From positions 62,001 to 126,000 of the forward strand of contig JAMWFC010000116.1 of the NCBI GenBank assembly GCA_027475525.1: 64,000 nucleotides of DNA, read 5' to 3'. Shown here one piece after another: positions 44,101 through 52,916 of this stretch. Source of the stretch: Macrolepiota albuminosa (taxonomy: Eukaryota > Basidiomycota > Agaricomycetes > Agaricales > Agaricaceae). Below the pieces are notes generated by a model. That model was not told the origin of the DNA. It was given only the letters and a program-made list of their open reading frames with translations, and made no database searches. Numbering within the stretch: the first letter of the stretch is position 1; each line of letters opens with the position of its first letter. The position numbers were made by a program, and so were the translations under genes.

Positions 44101-44514
44101 CAACGACGAGCGCATGGAGCGCCTCGCCAAATATGGCACCCCTGCCGCAATCCCACAATGGGATAGATGACCGAAGACGATCACTATCATCTTATGTTTA
44201 AGCACCATGAGAAGAGCAATCTCCCAGAAAATCCTGAGGCCAATGGCCTCTATTATCTGATTGGCATGGACCCGAACCGGGTCAATCTCCTAAAATGCAC
44301 GGCAGCACATGGTATGCTACCCACCATTGCTTCGGCGATTAATGTCGCACTAACAGAGTCTATGGTGGTAGATATACCTGCAGTCAAGGGGCCTATAACC
44401 CCACCGAGGACAGAATTGGCGCCTCCCCCTCCCACGATTAACGTCACACTGGAGGAGGAGTCAATGGTTACTGAGACGGGCACGGTTGTGGGAGCATTGT
44501 CATCCGGGTCCTAG
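41128..44514 (+). pseudogene. G2 additional sense ORF (ORF3), split by C3 LTR
   Basis: Counterpart of G1 12342-15640, again between the chromodomain and the 3' LTR. Open from an ATG at 41128 for 569 codons to the C3 solo LTR (42835), resuming near 43430. A TGA at 43844-43846 follows ALY, and a 1-nt frame change occurs near 44168. The N-terminal half is Pro/Gln/Ala-rich with a short coiled coil (NQIELMKKQRIAALEQIEHA). The C-terminal half matches G1: GIPDGLGVKVWG versus IPDALGVVIYCD, HWRTLFGFALCRALCA, VLLHNRILLEWVDHAYTYGV, KYGTPAAIPQWD. Function unknown. There is no envelope-like signal or transmembrane segment. Conservation across two diverged elements implies it was a selected part of the clade. 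Confidence 0.75.
42835..43352 (-). mobile_element. Solo LTR, family C (copy C3), reversed, in G2 ORF3
   Basis: 518 bp, reverse complement of the family. Flanked by ATATG (42830-42834, 43353-43357). Removing it joins the ORF3 halves at LYKYYM. Confidence 0.9.
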
Positions 44515-44568
44515 ACCCATGTTAATTTTGTTTTTATGTAGGTACCTCCAAGTACTTGACTCCAAACC

Positions 44569-44722
44569 TTTCAGCTGATACGCACTGCAGAGTAGCGTGT
44601 AGATACAGCGGACCCAGAGGAGGGGTCATCTTATTTTTGTTTCTTTTTCAGCTGATACGCACTGCAGAGTAGCGTGTAGATACAGCGGACCCAGAGGAGG
44701 GGTCATCTTATTTTTGTTTCTT
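44569..44722. repeat. 77-bp perfect tandem duplication (9)
   Basis: Copies 44569-44645 and 44646-44722 in G2 downstream of ORF3; extra matches at the end come from a T run. Confidence 0.95.
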
Positions 44723-44918
44723 TTTTTTTATTTAATCATATCTTGTTTCTGCTGGCATTACATGCGCAACCGTCTGATAAGAGACTACTGCTATTGTGTC
44801 TAGACGACACACCTACTGCATGAACAATGCTAATGCTTGTTGACAGCCATGCAATATGCGTGCTACTCTGTTACTTGCACTATTGTGCATCTTTCATCTC
44901 ACTACACCGCCCTTCCTA

Positions 44919-44948
44919 AGACCGAGTATTCGGTCTCATTGGGGGGTA
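44919..44948 (+). promoter_or_regulatory. Hairpin plus polypurine tract before G2 3' LTR
   Basis: AGACCGA-GTAT-TCGGTCT (44919-44936, 7-bp stem), then CATTGGGGGGTA and the LTR at 44949. It matches the G1 arrangement at 15657-15685 with a changed loop and one extra base pair. Confidence 0.65.
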
Positions 44949-45122
44949 TGTAATGGAATCACACTTGTTACCAGCGTAAACGACGCTATAATCTTTCAGT
45001 AGAGTATTACATAAGATTAACATCTTGTTTTCACTCTAAGTACTAGTCAAATCCAATACTGCGGTCTGATTTAGCACTGTGTGATACACACAAGATAGTT
45101 TTAACTCGTAACCCAGGTTACA
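44949..45122 (+). repeat. G2 3' LTR
   Basis: 174 bp, matching the 5' LTR at 32328-32500. Followed by GGTCG. Confidence 0.95.
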
Positions 45123-45975
45123 GGTCGGTAATGGTAGTCAGTAAGGAATGAATATGCTAACAACAAAGTGCATCTGAGTAAAAGGGGAATGCAGATATGA
45201 GTAAGTGCAGCAGAGAATGTGGCAAGGAAATTAGAGGCTGAGCAATGACTAAGCTGCATGATGCTTGCCATAGATGTGAGGTATGTAGGTTCCATAAGCG
45301 TAACTGCAGCAAGAGTGCTCAGACAGTTGGTGACTATGAACTTAATCAGCTCAAAAGAAATCTGAACTGTGAGATGAACTGAGAGGGTATAAACTGGGGT
45401 ACTCTGTTCTGTTTTTTAACTAATAATAATGGTAAGTATTTATAGTATAACAAGTTCTCCATTGCTAAGCGACTAAGTGTTGCCAAGGAGCAGGAACTGG
45501 AAAAAATATAAGTAAACATCATGCATTAAACTAAATAATGAGAAGTTAATGAGAATACTGTTTGTTTTAGTAGAGAGAAGGCACCAAGCAGTGTCAGGTG
45601 CCAAGGTAAAATGCTAGGCTGTCAGTCATGGGAAAATACCATTATTCCAACTCATAAGTACTGCCACTAGCTAGCAGTACCATGTGCTGCCTGAGTCATG
45701 CCATCTATCAATGCTTGCTGACGGTATAATGCTAGCTGTCACTTGTCATTCCAGCTGCTGCTGGTGCTATCACTGATTGAATATATCACTTGCTGTGCAT
45801 AGCTGTCAGGTATAGCTTAAGATAGATAAATTGTGTGCACCAAGTTTGAAACAAGTGTGGCAAGATGTCCAGAGCCAATGCCGAGCCTGCTGTTGATGTG
45901 CCTAGCCTGTATGGAGTCCTATCAATGTCAATAAGTACTTAGTGCACAAGTCCAAAAGCTGTTTAGCAGACAAGC

Positions 45976-46746
45976 TAATACGATGCTGTACCAGCAGTCA
46001 GTGACACAACATGCACCAGAAGTCAAAATAAACATTTAATCATAAGGCTGAAAACTATAAGCCTCCTGGTAGCAGTCTCAACAAATTATATCTCCAAAAA
46101 CACCCCAATAAATACACAGATAGTACAGATCAAAGGGCAGGGACCAGCTCAAGCTATTAACTCAACAATAGTCCAACCACTGTTATAGAGAGGAGAAGCA
46201 TGGGAGCTGGCAGAGGTGACAAAATGAGATCAAATTGTGATAATCTAGATCAAGATCTGATCTGACAATGCCTGATTTGATATGACTGAAAAGGAAAAGG
46301 GAAAGAAGCATGAAGGGATGTCAAAAGAGATGAATAGAATAGTGGCACATGCATTGAATGGAAGAAGGAAGAGATGAATGGAATAGTGGCACTGAAACAT
46401 GCAATTATCAAAATGAAAAATAAAACAACAAATTAGGTCAGGAATGCTGGGAGATCAAGAGCAAAAAGTCATATGATCTGGTGGTCTGTGCACTAGAAAA
46501 TTAATATAAATAGTCCAAGTAGAGTAGAGAATAACCAGGCAATTGATAGGCAAAGGCTCGGTAATTTCCAGAGAGTGAATTGCTTAGGCTGGAATTTATT
46601 GAGAACCCTCTGCTTTCAGGAAGATTATTGAAAGCCTTCAACATTATAACATCTCAATTTCATTATCAAGTCAGTGTGCATTGGAAGTGACATTCTACAC
46701 CATCAAGCCCCAGAACTATCAGTACTACTTGCAATCAAGTACTACA
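45976..46746 (-). mobile_element. Solo LTR, family D (copy D2), reversed
   Basis: 771 bp, reverse complement begins TGTAGTACTTG and ends CGTATTA (family end CA changed to TA). Flanked by AAGC on the plus strand (45972-45975, 46747-46750). It interrupts Copia integrase. Paralogue of D1 at 9567-10658. Confidence 0.85.
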
Positions 46747-47390
46747 AAGCTTCTGTGAGCATTAAAGTGACTGCTTCACTGACTGTTTTATTCAAACATT
46801 TGGCAACACTGTTTTGCTGTGGCATTGTAGTATTTGTAAATTCAAGTTGAATTCCTTCTGACTTATAGTAATTGAAAAAAGCCATTGACATATATTTGCT
46901 GTCTTTGTTATGCTGAAGGCATTTGATTTTTTGGCTGGTATAGTGTTTGATGTGTGCTTTGAACAGTTTAAATGCATTAAAGACCTCACTCTTCTCTGTC
47001 ATATCAAATGTTCACTGCATTTTGTCATTCACAAACATTTCCTACTAGCATCTGTTGGTTTAGTGACTACTGATATGCATTGGCCCATGTATATTACTGA
47101 AAATTTTTCTGAGTACTTCAGTTACCCAATCAGCTATATAAGAGAAAGGTGTCCTATGTTGTTTTCAAGCTAAACATGGCTCACAAATATGTGAAAGTGC
47201 CAAGTCAAAAGTAATTATAAGGTCTTCAGTCAATTCTTCCCTTATAAGTTGCTCAAGTCAATCAGTGCTGAGATGGCACATTCTATAATGAAGCAGGGAG
47301 CAATCAACCTTTATGAAAAATGTTGGGCTGATATAAGTCACACTAGTAATCTGTGCCAATGAGAGTCTTATCATCAAAATAAAGCACCAA
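46747..47390 (-). pseudogene. Copia integrase core remnant
   Basis: Minus-strand open piece at 47002-46742 reads EVFNAFKLFKAHIKHYTSQ, then CLQHNKDSKYMS, the place of the second catalytic Asp in Copia integrase, and TMPQQNSVAKCLNKTVSEAV, the place of the Glu motif (QQNG-x-AER in active elements; altered here). Upstream (47000-47390) the zinc-finger and first-Asp part is only recognisable in fragments. Dead and CpG-depleted. Confidence 0.65.
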
Positions 47391-47700
47391 TGCATTGTTT
47401 ATAATTGCTATAAATATCAGCTCATTATACAAGTTGAAATACACTTTTTATCTGTGGAAGGTCATGGTAAAGTCACAGTGCACAGAGAGTGTTGTAATAG
47501 AGAGCAAGTTATTGGCAAGATCTGATACAAACAAAACATTTGTGATGATGACTGTGTCAAGAAATTTCCTATCATGGTCCTTTCCAAACAGCTTAAACTG
47601 TATTGATCCCTTTCCAGCTGAATAAATAATCACATTGTTGGCTAAATGTATTGGAACTTCCCATGCAATAAACAAGTCAGAGAGAAACCATTCTCAATGC
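47391..47700 (-). pseudogene. Copia protease and pre-integrase remnant
   Basis: Minus-strand 75-codon piece (47675-47448) with NNVIIYSAGKGSIQFKLFG and VLFVSDLANNLLSI, the conserved Copia stretch just after the protease active site (VLYVP-x-L-x-x-NLLS in active elements). The DTGA catalytic motif itself was not found. Confidence 0.6.
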
Positions 47701-48425
47701 AGGGTTATATAAGTTGTGGCCTCTGAGTCTGTAGTCCACAATATATCAGATAGGCATGATGGGCTAAGAGAGGATCAACAAATGGCTGCCTTAGCACTAA
47801 CAGCAAGGTTATTGCACCCTGGTTCACTCATACTGGTAGTCTCAGTTTTTGCAACATCAGCCTTTGCCTCTGTATTTTCACCATTACGGCCTCATAACTT
47901 CTTAGATTTTGAACTTGCATTGTCCTTCTTGCATTGTGCACAAGCAGCCTGTAATTTCAGACAGTCTTGTACTTTATATGTTTTGTCATGGCTGCAACAG
48001 CTTTTGCCTTGTTCTTGGCTGCTTGTTGTTGCATCTGTTCAGTTCTGAACATCTCAAATATAGCTTCCTTAATGAGACTGTTGAGCATGAGCATAGACAA
48101 GATAAATGATCCATATTCTTCATGTAGGAGAGATTTGACCATCACTATAATAGATAATTCATTGTCAAGAATGTCTATTGTATATGTTTGTTTTATGGTT
48201 CCATCAGAGTTTATGATGGGAGGAAAGTGAAGTGCTTGAATATGCTGCATCGCTTCTTCTATGCATGTGCACAAATTCATAAGCAATTCACCATCATGCT
48301 TGTGTATAGTAAAAAAATTGCTTAGTGAATTGAAGCATGCATTAAATGCAGATTTTGAGTGGATTTCTTGTAGCTTGATCTACATTGCTGCAAGTTTACT
48401 GCAGATTGCATCAACATAAATCTTA
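47701..48425 (-). pseudogene. Copia gag remnant, C-terminal part
   Basis: Minus-strand 109-codon piece (48286-47957) reading MNLCTCIEEAMQHIQALHFP and MVKSLLHEEYGSFILSM, the UBN2-type gag fold of Copia elements, ending in a Lys-rich stretch where a zinc knuckle would follow. The gag N-terminus lies beyond the Tc1 insertion at 49214-49450. Confidence 0.6.
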
Positions 48426-48953
48426 CCTAGGCTTATGTAATTAAGATCAAAACTAATGGAGCAATAGCCATTTTAAAATATTCACTCATTGGGATAGTTT
48501 TTTGAGCATTTCTAATTTTAGTATCTAGTACTTTGTATGTTCTCCATTTGCCTTGATAACTGCTTGAATCCTTCTAGGCATGCTTTCTATTAGTCTTTGA
48601 CATACCTTTGGTGGTATTTTATCCCACTCCTTTGCAACCCTCTCCTATAATTCATGCACACCATGGTGTTTCATACTGCTTAGGTTGCTCCTTGAGGTAC
48701 TCCCAGAGATGTTCAATAGAATTGAGATCAAGGGATTGGGCTAGTCACTAAAGGACATCAAAGTTGTTGTCCTCAAACCACTTGTCAGCTCTCTTGGAGT
48801 TGTGTTTGGGGGTCATTGTCCTGTTGAAAGTAGTGGGCACCCTCCTCCATCTCCAACTTCTCAAAGCTCTCTTTTGCTCCATCATCCAAAATTTCACAGT
48901 ACTGCTCTGCATTCATAATTCCCACTACCTCCACAAGCTTTCCTACCCCATTC
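48426..48953 (-). pseudogene. Tc1/mariner transposase fragment
   Basis: Minus-strand reading gives the C-terminal half of a Tc1-type transposase. QQDNDPKHNS holds the second catalytic Asp, then a stop-broken AQSLDLNSIEHLWEYLK holds the Glu, and RLIESMPRRIQAVIKANGEH is the family C-terminus. Several stops are present. The helix-turn-helix and first Asp are missing. It sits inside Copia gag. Its 3' tail (about 48429-48508) is repeated in the foldback element to the right (about 49105-49190). Confidence 0.7.
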
Positions 48954-49213
48954 TATGCTGTGGAAGAGATACAGTGGCTCAAAAAACTGTCTCAATGTTT
49001 TATACTTTTTGAAAGATGACATTGGCATGAAGGATGGGAAGTACCTAAAATCCTGATTAAATCATGTAAAATACTATAGCATTGTAGCTACGGAATGAAC
49101 CTAGGCTTATGTAATTGAGATCAAAGCTGATGGAGCAATAGCCATTTTAAAATATTCACTCATTTCACTCATTGAGACAGTTTTTTGAGCCACTATATCT
49201 CTCCCACAGCATA
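48954..49213. mobile_element. Foldback MITE derived from the Tc1 element
   Basis: Inverted arms 48954-48997 and 49170-49213 (about 44 bp, few mismatches) share CAGTGGCTCAAAAAACTGTC. TA dinucleotides lie at 48970-48971 and 49196-49197, within the arms. The interior right side copies the 3' tail of the neighbouring Tc1 fragment, so it looks like an internal-deletion derivative. No ORF. Confidence 0.55.
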
Positions 49214-49450
49214 ATCACTTCTCAGCTGATATGAACTCCACATTGCAAAAGATGTGGGGTTACTTAGTTTGACTGGCAGCTCAGTTTCTTCCTCAGTAAC
49301 TATGTGAGCCCCTCCTACTGACATTAAGCATCTGAACATGGATTTTTCCCATTCAGCATATTTGATGATGCCAAGTTTAGACATTGAAGATCATGAGATA
49401 TCATTCATGCTAAAAAAAAATGAGCTGGAGTGATAGCTTAAAGGATCTAG
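49214..49450 (-). pseudogene. Copia gag remnant, N-terminal part
   Basis: Minus-strand 63-codon piece (49384-49193) reading YAEWEKSMFRCLMSVGGAHI and FAMWSSYQLRSDYA, the usual start of Copia gag where a Trp-rich helix pair precedes the UBN2 fold. It is cut by the Tc1/MITE insertion. Confidence 0.5.
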
Positions 49451-49547
49451 TCAATGTAGTTATCAAAATCAGTCAATTTGTCTTGCTATGTCACAATAAA
49501 ATGGAGCAAAAATTGGAGTCTAAAACTTTGGTGTTTAAGTCTGTGGG

Positions 49548-49562
49548 CTGGGGCCCATAACC
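49548..49562 (-). promoter_or_regulatory. Copia primer-binding site (half-tRNA type)
   Basis: Directly after the 5' LTR on the minus strand is GGTTATGGGCCCCAG. It complements the anticodon arm of initiator tRNA-Met, the half-tRNA primer used by copia-type elements. Confidence 0.65.
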
Positions 49563-49750
49563 TGTTGCAGCTAGCAGATAATACTAGAAGTAGACTAAAA
49601 CACTGAAGGCTAAATCAACTGATGAGGCTGAGTGTCTCTGATTTAACAGTTGATCAGACTGAGAAAAAAGAAGACACCCAGTGATGAGAAAGGTATACTA
49701 ACGGTCACATGACTACTCTCAGGTGGGCAGTCCTGCATCCAAGTTCAACA
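49563..49750 (-). repeat. Copia 5' LTR
   Basis: 188 bp. The plus-strand text runs TGTTGCAGC to GTTCAACA. Next to ACTGG at 49751-49755. It has the empty site for the CACTA-like MITE found in the 3' LTR. Confidence 0.85.
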
Positions 49751-49755
49751 ACTGG

Positions 49756-50488
49756 TACTAGAACCAGCAAACAATTTACTTTCCATTATCACACTCACTG
49801 CACACCAAAAAGTTCACTTCAATATTCTTGGCAAAACTGTACTTCAGTACTTTTAAAAAGATCAATTGATATATCAAGTAGCTTTAGAATAATATTTATT
49901 ATACTCTAGCAATTTAACATTAATACAAGTCTTAAGCTGTATGATGAGCTGTAGCATAAGATATAATCCTTTGAAGTTGATGAGTCATTAGAAGGGCTCT
50001 GGTGCTAAGTATCTACAAGCCAAACATCCACAGATCATTAACTATTTTTTCATCTCTGGATTGTCCTTGATTGCTGTACTACTAAATGCAAGGATTCCCA
50101 GTACTATCTAGTTTATTTGTCTACAGTATTTGATGACTTCCAGTCTCTTCTATATTCTCAGTCTGTGAATATAACAAGCATTTAACTTTAGCTCACTTTA
50201 AAATAATCATTGTAGTCCAGTAAAACCTTGTCTATTTTCAAATAGAAAGCCCTAGGGTTTTTGATGGGACCATCTAGACAGATAATCCCTACCCCACACC
50301 AGCACCTTCCATGTCTAATGAACCTGAATGGTGGGTATTGACATCTAATTCTGAGACTAAGTGATAAATAAGAAAATTGATGTGACAAAAAGGTATAAAT
50401 GGATGTAAAGCTTTTGAAAGTATCTGCGATGACCACAACAGCATTACAATGGATATCGAGTTTTGGTAGTGGTAGGAAAAGGAAAAAT
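49756..50488. other. Copia right flank and 3' region of laccase gene
   Basis: AT-rich DNA without a supported gene. In the ancestral state 27731 would join 49756. Host-like composition starts near 50180. Confidence 0.5.
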
Positions 50489-52870
50489 TCAGTTCAAGTT
50501 TTTATCAGGGTTACTGACATTGAAAGCAGGACAAAGTATATTCCAGGATGCTGAATATGTGCATTAAGCAAATATACCACTATAACCCAGAAATCGGATA
50601 AGTCTTACGTGGTGGGTGAAATCGAGTAATGTCTGGTACATCCTCTGCGAATACAATGGCAAGACCGCTGGAAAAGCATAAAAATCATCATTAGCAAGGA
50701 ATCGTCAAAATTGCGATGGAAGTACGCGTCTAAGTGCCAGTCAATGTGACTGTCATGATATTCAAGGACTGTCAGATAATTGAAACAAGGCTAGGCATCC
50801 AACGAACCAATGAAAGATCCAAGGCCCAGGGTTATCCGTTGTGAATCGAATCGTCACATTATCCTGGTATGATCCGCCAATGGAAACAACATCACGTCTG
50901 ACCTGCAACAGTAATTGAGTTCGAGGGTTCAAAAAATTAACTAGGAAGGAGTAGAAGTCTCCCCTACGAACAGGGTTCACAAAGTTGTACGTTGAATTAC
51001 CGGCACTTCGAATAACAGAGAAAGTATGCTGTGTGACGAATGATCATTATTAAATGATGACGACGATGAGTCGAATTTCATACCCCATGCAGATGAAAGG
51101 GATGCTGAGAAAACCATTTTAGCAACAATTCATTAAAGGTCAAACACCTACAGGACTTCCCAGGGAACCTCCAGGAATAGAAACTTCGACGACTTTGTTC
51201 CTGGGCAATGTATAGACGCTCTCCGGAGGATACAGTTCCTGGGGCGTTTTTGCGCCGCTTTTGATCTGCAGCAGAGCAGGCACAGAGGGCGGAAAGAAGG
51301 AAGCCCCATTGATTGTGAATTTGCCAGTATGGACGTTATGCGCTACGGCGAGTGTTAGAGTGACGTCGGCGTCTCCCGGAGTGGGAACGCCAGGCGCAGC
51401 TGGGTTAGTAAGAGGGTGTAGATCAGTTTCTCGTAACGGTTTGGTGTTTGGGGTCTGGGTAGTGTTTGGATCTTCAATAGGTGCGTCCGTGTATCGCAAG
51501 ATGGCGGAGTTTATGCCTCCGTCAAACGGGCTTTGTGTTTTTCCGATGGGTATGTTGGGCTCGGCACGTATCCAATAATTATTGATGGGCTGGTCAGCCG
51601 TTAAGACAAAGGAGTATCGCTGTCCAGCAAAGATCCTGATCGAGTCAATATTTAAAGGCTGTACGTTGACCCCGTCGACTTCGATGATTGTCTAATGGAG
51701 AAAAGGAAACAAGGAAAATTCAAATGCAGCCTGGAGCATGTGGATTATCAAACGCACCATCGTGTGACCGTCGATAGAGAAATTGTAGTTGGGGTCACAT
51801 GAAATAGAGACAAGGCGGAAACGATACCTTAGGCCCTTTATAACTGAGATCACAGAGAGAGATGAGGGAGGGCCACCGACATAACGACCAATGCCATTGA
51901 TCAGCGTGGAAATAGGCCGAGGGATGCCAACAAGTTTGGGAGCAGGAAAGTGATACCTGTCAATTCAGGTCAGTTAGCGAACGATGCTACTGAGGATTTG
52001 ACATACCAATCGGCGAGAGTGATCACTGTATCATCTTTTGAGAAGTTGAGAAGTAATAAGACTACAGGTTGATTTTCATGATAGGAAAGTGCGACTGACC
52101 ATTATCAATGTCGTATCTGGAACATTATCGTTCATATTAGCTTTGCTCTTCTCTGAATCGTTGAACAGCAAACCCACAAGTTTTCATGCGGGTCATCAGG
52201 ATCATAAACGACAAGAACTCCCCGGAGACCATCACAGTACTGGGTTGCTGACAAAGTCAAAGGATTAGTCTTCATAAACATTTGATCCGTTGGAACATAC
52301 AATAATGTGAATGATACCAAAATGTGCCAGCTTGATCAGGAACATGAAAACCGTATATAAACGATTCCCCGGGTATTATGGGACATTGCGTCACTCCCTC
52401 TGGGCCATCAGCCCAAGGAGTTCCTGCCTGAACTAGGCCATGCCAATGCTAGAGGAAGTTTTAATAGCCTGAGATGGTGACGGACGAATGGAATGACTGA
52501 CAATACTCGTCGCTCTACGCATCGACTCGTCGGTGAGGAAATCGATGACATTGATTTCAAAGTTGTTGCCCTTCCGAGCATGATAAGCGTCGGTCAGTTC
52601 CGCTCAAGCAGGGAGTAAAGTGAGTTTTACCTTGTTTCCTGTAATGAGGGGACCGGGAAAGCTGGCGCTCGCAGCGGTTTTCCCTGCCAACACAGTCCTG
52701 AGAAAAAAAAGAGAATTACAATGGAGGATGTCCCTTGGCTAAGGACCTTACGATCGACTGAAGCCATCGGGTGAGATGACCTTATTCACGATGTGCAGGT
52801 CTGTCCTTGGTCCAATTCCACCGTAGACAACGGAAAGAAGAGAGAAGACAGGAATAGCATAAGACCACAT
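50489..52870 (-). CDS. Laccase (multicopper oxidase)
   Basis: Secreted phenol oxidase that couples one-electron oxidation of phenols to reduction of oxygen, used in lignin and pigment chemistry. Start ATG 52870, stop 50489-50491, with about ten short GT-AG introns. Clear exons at the 5' end are 52870-52752, 52697-52631, 52570-52502, 52448-52301 and from 52247. The N-terminal [17 protein letters not shown] is a signal peptide. All four copper-binding blocks are present: HWHG (about 52445), YHSHY (about 52305), HPFHLHG (about 51090) and, across an intron, [17 protein letters not shown] (about 50850-50670). The C-terminus is [13 protein letters not shown], typical of basidiomycete laccases. After the last HCH block a Leu/Ile-type axial residue suggests a higher-potential copper site. 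The middle exons near 52090-52140 are uncertain. Confidence 0.9.
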
Positions 52871-52908
52871 CGACCTGCCAAACGGACGACGTTTTCACTC
52901 ACTAGCTA

Positions 52909-52916
52909 CTATATAC
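52909..52916 (-). promoter_or_regulatory. Likely TATA box of laccase gene
   Basis: GTATATAG on the minus strand, 39-46 nt upstream of the ATG, implying a short 5' untranslated region. Confidence 0.45.

Larger units (their letters stand above)
32328..45122 (+). mobile_element. Ty3/Gypsy chromodomain retrotransposon G2, full length
   Basis: 12,795 bp, 173/174-bp LTRs (32328-32500, 44949-45122) starting TGTAA and ending GTTACA, target duplication GGTCG (32323-32327, 45123-45127). Same gene order as G1: gag, protease, RT, RNase H, integrase with chromodomain, and the extra ORF3. Proteins are clearly related to G1 but well diverged, so they are two lineages of one clade. Insertions inside are B2 (34939-35875) in gag and C3 (42835-43352) in ORF3. 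Three 77-bp perfect duplications are also present. An 8-bp deletion removes the RT catalytic Asp pair, and many stops make it inactive. Confidence 0.95.
32183..45924 (+). mobile_element. Solo LTR, family B (copy B1), split by G2
   Basis: The two halves (32183-32327 and 45128-45924, about 942 bp together) match copy B2 at 34939-35875. Ends are TGATAATG and CCTATCA, and the 4-bp target duplication ATGT is at 32179-32182 and 45925-45928. G2 inserted into it with its own duplication GGTCG. It lies between Copia integrase parts, so it entered the Copia element first. Confidence 0.85.
27732..49750 (-). mobile_element. Ty1/Copia retrotransposon, minus strand, heavily nested
   Basis: One Copia element explains fragments 22 kb apart. 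Its ends carry the same target duplication ACTGG (27727-27731 and 49751-49755). Both ends share an LTR segment whose plus-strand text starts TGTTGCAGCTAGC (27732 and 49563). Read from right to left on the minus strand come 5' LTR, half-tRNA primer site, gag, protease region, integrase, reverse transcriptase, RNase H and 3' LTR. Insertions inside: Tc1/MITE in gag, D2 solo LTR in integrase, B1 solo LTR (holding G2), C2 and C1 solo LTRs, and a CACTA-like MITE in the 3' LTR. All coding parts are full of stops and CpG-depleted, so it is the oldest layer of this block. Without insertions it would be about 7 kb. Confidence 0.85.

Noticed and set aside
49734..49765. Primer site reading ACTGGTACTAGAACC right of the Copia LTR
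   Set aside because: It looked like a plus-strand tRNA primer site, but ACTGG is the target duplication and the coding strand is minus; the real site is at 49548-49562.
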